Assembly (NCBI GenBank): GCA_018644785.1
Contig: JABGPV010000019.1
Location: 1-32,898, forward strand
DNA length: 32,898 nucleotides
Source: Deltaproteobacteria bacterium
GTDB lineage: Bacteria > Desulfobacterota > DSM-4660 > Desulfatiglandales > Desulfatiglandaceae
Reading direction: 5' to 3'
Shown: piece after piece, positions 31,607 through 32,898 of the stretch
Layout: every line of letters begins with the position of its first letter
Numbering within the stretch: the first letter of the stretch is position 1
The notes under the pieces: model-generated
What the model was told of the DNA's origin: nothing
The model's input: the letters and a program-made list of their open reading frames with translations, nothing else
Database searches by the model: none
Position numbers and translations under genes: made by a program

Positions 31607-32698
31607 ATGATCATCAACTCGGATTCGGAATATATACACGGCGGGGTCCCCAAAACAGACATGCAGCGGCTGGACGTTTCAGAAAGACGGGTGCTGGACT
31701 TCAGCGTCAACCTCAATTTTTTTGGACCGCCCCCCATTATAAAAGAAAAATGGCCGGAGCTGTTTGAAACCATCGAACAGTATCCCAGCATAAACGGGGA
31801 TGGCGTGGCCGGTTACTATCAATCGGCCTGTGGCGTGTCTCCCCATAATTTTTTAGCCGGTAACGGCTCCACTGAACAGATCTATCTCGTGGCCAGGGTG
31901 CTCAAATACCGGCGTGCCGCCATCATCACCCCATCATTCCACGATTATGAACGGGCATCGATTTTGGCAGGCGCCGAGGTTCTTCGGTGCCCCCTGTCTC
32001 CCCACGTTGATTTCGCCCTACCCCCAAAAGAAGAGCTGATTGAGATCATGGAAAAGGTTGATGCGCTTTGGATCGCACGTCCCAACAACCCCACTGGCAA
32101 CCTGTTTGACAAAAACCTGATTCTGGAACTGGCCGACCAATTCCCTGAAAAATGGTTTATCGTGGATGAGGCGTTTGTGCAATTTTTAGATGACTGGAAA
32201 GAGAAAAGTTTGCTCACCGAAGACCCTAAATCGAATGTCCTGGTGCTCAACTCACTCACCAAGTTCTACGCTGTTGCCGGCCTACGGTTGGGCGGAATCG
32301 TGGGGCATGAAAAAGTCATCTCCCGAATGAAGCACGCCAAGGAACCCTGGGCCATTAACGGTATCGCTGATCGGGTGGCATCCCTTCTCTCGGATTGCGG
32401 CGATTACGATGAAAAAAGCCGTTCCGCCCACAATGAAGAAAAAGAAAGGGTTTTTCTGGCTCTCAGGGATATGGACGGCATTCTTCCCTTTCAACCTTCC
32501 GTCAATTACATTTTATGCCAATGGCTCATGACCGATAACCTGGACCAGCTGTTGGCCCACCTTCTTAAAAAAGGTCTGTACTTACGGGATTGCCGGAATT
32601 TCCCGGGGCTCGAAAAGAATTTCTTTCGGATAGGTCTCAGACTTCCAGAGGAAAATAATCACCTGCTTTCGGCATTGTCCTCATTTAAAGCATCTTAA
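31607..32698 (+). CDS. cobD: CobD-like L-threonine-O-3-phosphate decarboxylase (PLP aminotransferase fold)
   Basis: A 363-residue fold-type I PLP enzyme of the HisC/CobD group. It has HGG near residue 11, LDFSVNLNFFGPP, GNGSTEQIYL, ARPNNPTGNLF, VDEAFVQF and the PLP Lys in NSLTKFYAVAGLRLGG. CobD makes (R)-1-amino-2-propanol phosphate for the cobalamin lower-loop linker. The riboswitch-led operon, CbiZ domain and following cobyric-acid-synthase-like remnant favour CobD over histidinol-phosphate aminotransferase. Its product would rebuild the nucleotide loop after CbiZ removes it. AAGGA lies about 10 nt before ATG 31607. Confidence 0.87.
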   Translation: MIINSDSEYIHGGVPKTDMQRLDVSERRVLDFSVNLNFFGPPPIIKEKWPELFETIEQYPSINGDGVAGYYQSACGVSPHNFLAGNGSTEQIYLVARVLKYRRAAIITPSFHDYERASILAGAEVLRCPLSPHVDFALPPKEELIEIMEKVDALWIARPNNPTGNLFDKNLILELADQFPEKWFIVDEAFVQFLDDWKEKSLLTEDPKSNVLVLNSLTKFYAVAGLRLGGIVGHEKVISRMKHAKEPWAINGIADRVASLLSDCGDYDEKSRSAHNEEKERVFLALRDMDGILPFQPSVNYILCQWLMTDNLDQLLAHLLKKGLYLRDCRNFPGLEKNFFRIGLRLPEENNHLLSALSSFKAS

Positions 32699-32715
32699 AG
32701 GGAAGAGAAGAGAAA

Positions 32716-32813
32716 ATGGGCAAACCACTCCCTGCCTGTCCGTGCTGGGTACGGGATCGGACGTGGGGAAAAGCATCATCGCCACCGCCCTCTGCCGGAT
32801 ATTTTCCGACATG
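32716..32813 (+). pseudogene. Remnant of a cobyric acid synthase-like gene (CbiP/CobQ N-terminus)
   Basis: Frame 32736 onward reads LSVLGTGSDVGKSIIATALCRIFSDM, the N-terminal P-loop of CobQ/CbiP-type amidotransferases. The homology then stops at about 32813, where a QNM-type continuation is expected. The natural ATG at 32716 is in a different frame from the P-loop, and no good in-frame start exists, so a frameshift lies between ~32731 and 32738. The gene thus looks broken at both ends. An assembly error cannot be excluded. Confidence 0.55.
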
Positions 32814-32898
32814 TGTGGAAAATGGGGACATCCTATAATGCTCCTGTCAAGAAAAATTTCCAAAAAATGTAAACATCGCAATAACAGATAGTTACGGT
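32814..32898. mobile_element. Possible end of an inserted mobile element (cut by window edge)
   Basis: Sequence from TGTGGAAAATGGGGACA onward is unlike the gene it interrupts and is AT-rich. It carries repeated TTTCC and TGT motifs reminiscent of IS21-type terminal regions. No transposase lies inside the window, so this is only a suggestion based on the abrupt loss of CobQ homology. Confidence 0.3.

Noticed and set aside
31607..32698. Assignment as histidinol-phosphate aminotransferase (HisC).
   Set aside because: The fold is shared, but the riboswitch-led cobalamin operon, the HGG N-terminal motif and the following cobyric-acid-synthase-like remnant favour CobD.
1..32898. CRISPR arrays, tRNA or rRNA genes.
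   Set aside because: No regularly spaced repeats, cloverleaf-like sequences or rRNA segments were seen.

Overview
The window looks like chromosomal DNA of an anaerobic deltaproteobacterium (Desulfobacterota, most like the Desulfobacteraceae/Desulfosarcinaceae group). This is inferred from gene content: corrinoid-dependent methyltransferases of the MtrH and MtaA/UroD types, DUF2284 and DUF1638 neighbours, ECF cobalt transport, a cobalamin riboswitch, a Vibrio-TonB2-like energising cluster, and several genes that make sense only if in-frame TGA is read as selenocysteine (Sec). All family calls were made by eye from motifs; no database search was run.

Layout. 1-5928 (minus strand): two tandem V4R-domain sensor proteins, a two-CW/PAS/PAS/GAF histidine kinase and its NarL-type response regulator form an overlapping regulatory operon. 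After a gap it points at an MtrH-like methyltransferase and an MtaA/UroD-like methyltransferase cut by the window edge. 6075-11611 (plus): a good sigma70-type promoter, a CobW GTPase, a CbiM protein with a CbiN-like tail, a CbiQ-CbiO fusion, a PAS-LuxR regulator and an unknown protein. 11771-14709 (plus): a short CobW-like GTPase, an unknown protein, a second short CobW-like GTPase carrying an in-frame TGA at its metal-binding motif (with a SECIS-like hairpin), a second UroD-like methyltransferase, and a strong terminator. 14743-19093 (plus): a NorQ/CbbQ-type AAA+ ATPase with its NorD/CbbO-type VWA partner, then DUF2284 and DUF1638 proteins.

19111-22879 (mostly minus): two short operons of redox and metal-binding-like proteins. 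The first encodes a thioredoxin-fold CxxC protein, an HMA/MerP-like protein whose CxxC is UxxU (two TGA codons), and a DsrE-like protein with a UxxC motif. The second encodes a TSCPD protein fused to a degenerate metallophosphoesterase-like domain, a thioredoxin-fold UxxC protein, and a head-only SMC-like ATPase. 23076-32813 (plus): a promoter and cobalamin riboswitch lead an operon of a secreted BtuF-CbiZ fusion, DUF3450, TtpC, ExbB, ExbD, TonB, TPR protein and a CobD-like decarboxylase. A broken cobyric-acid-synthase-like start follows, apparently interrupted by foreign sequence at about 32814.

How it may fit together: cobalt uptake, corrinoid salvage and remodelling, and TonB-energised outer-membrane import would supply the cofactor for the methyltransferases. 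The GTPases, AAA+/VWA pair and DUF proteins are candidates for metal or corrinoid loading and reactivation. The most notable observation is a set of four selenoprotein genes (five Sec codons) that normal gene calling would truncate, split or miss. Three have clean SECIS-like hairpins, and two have Cys-containing paralogues in this same window.
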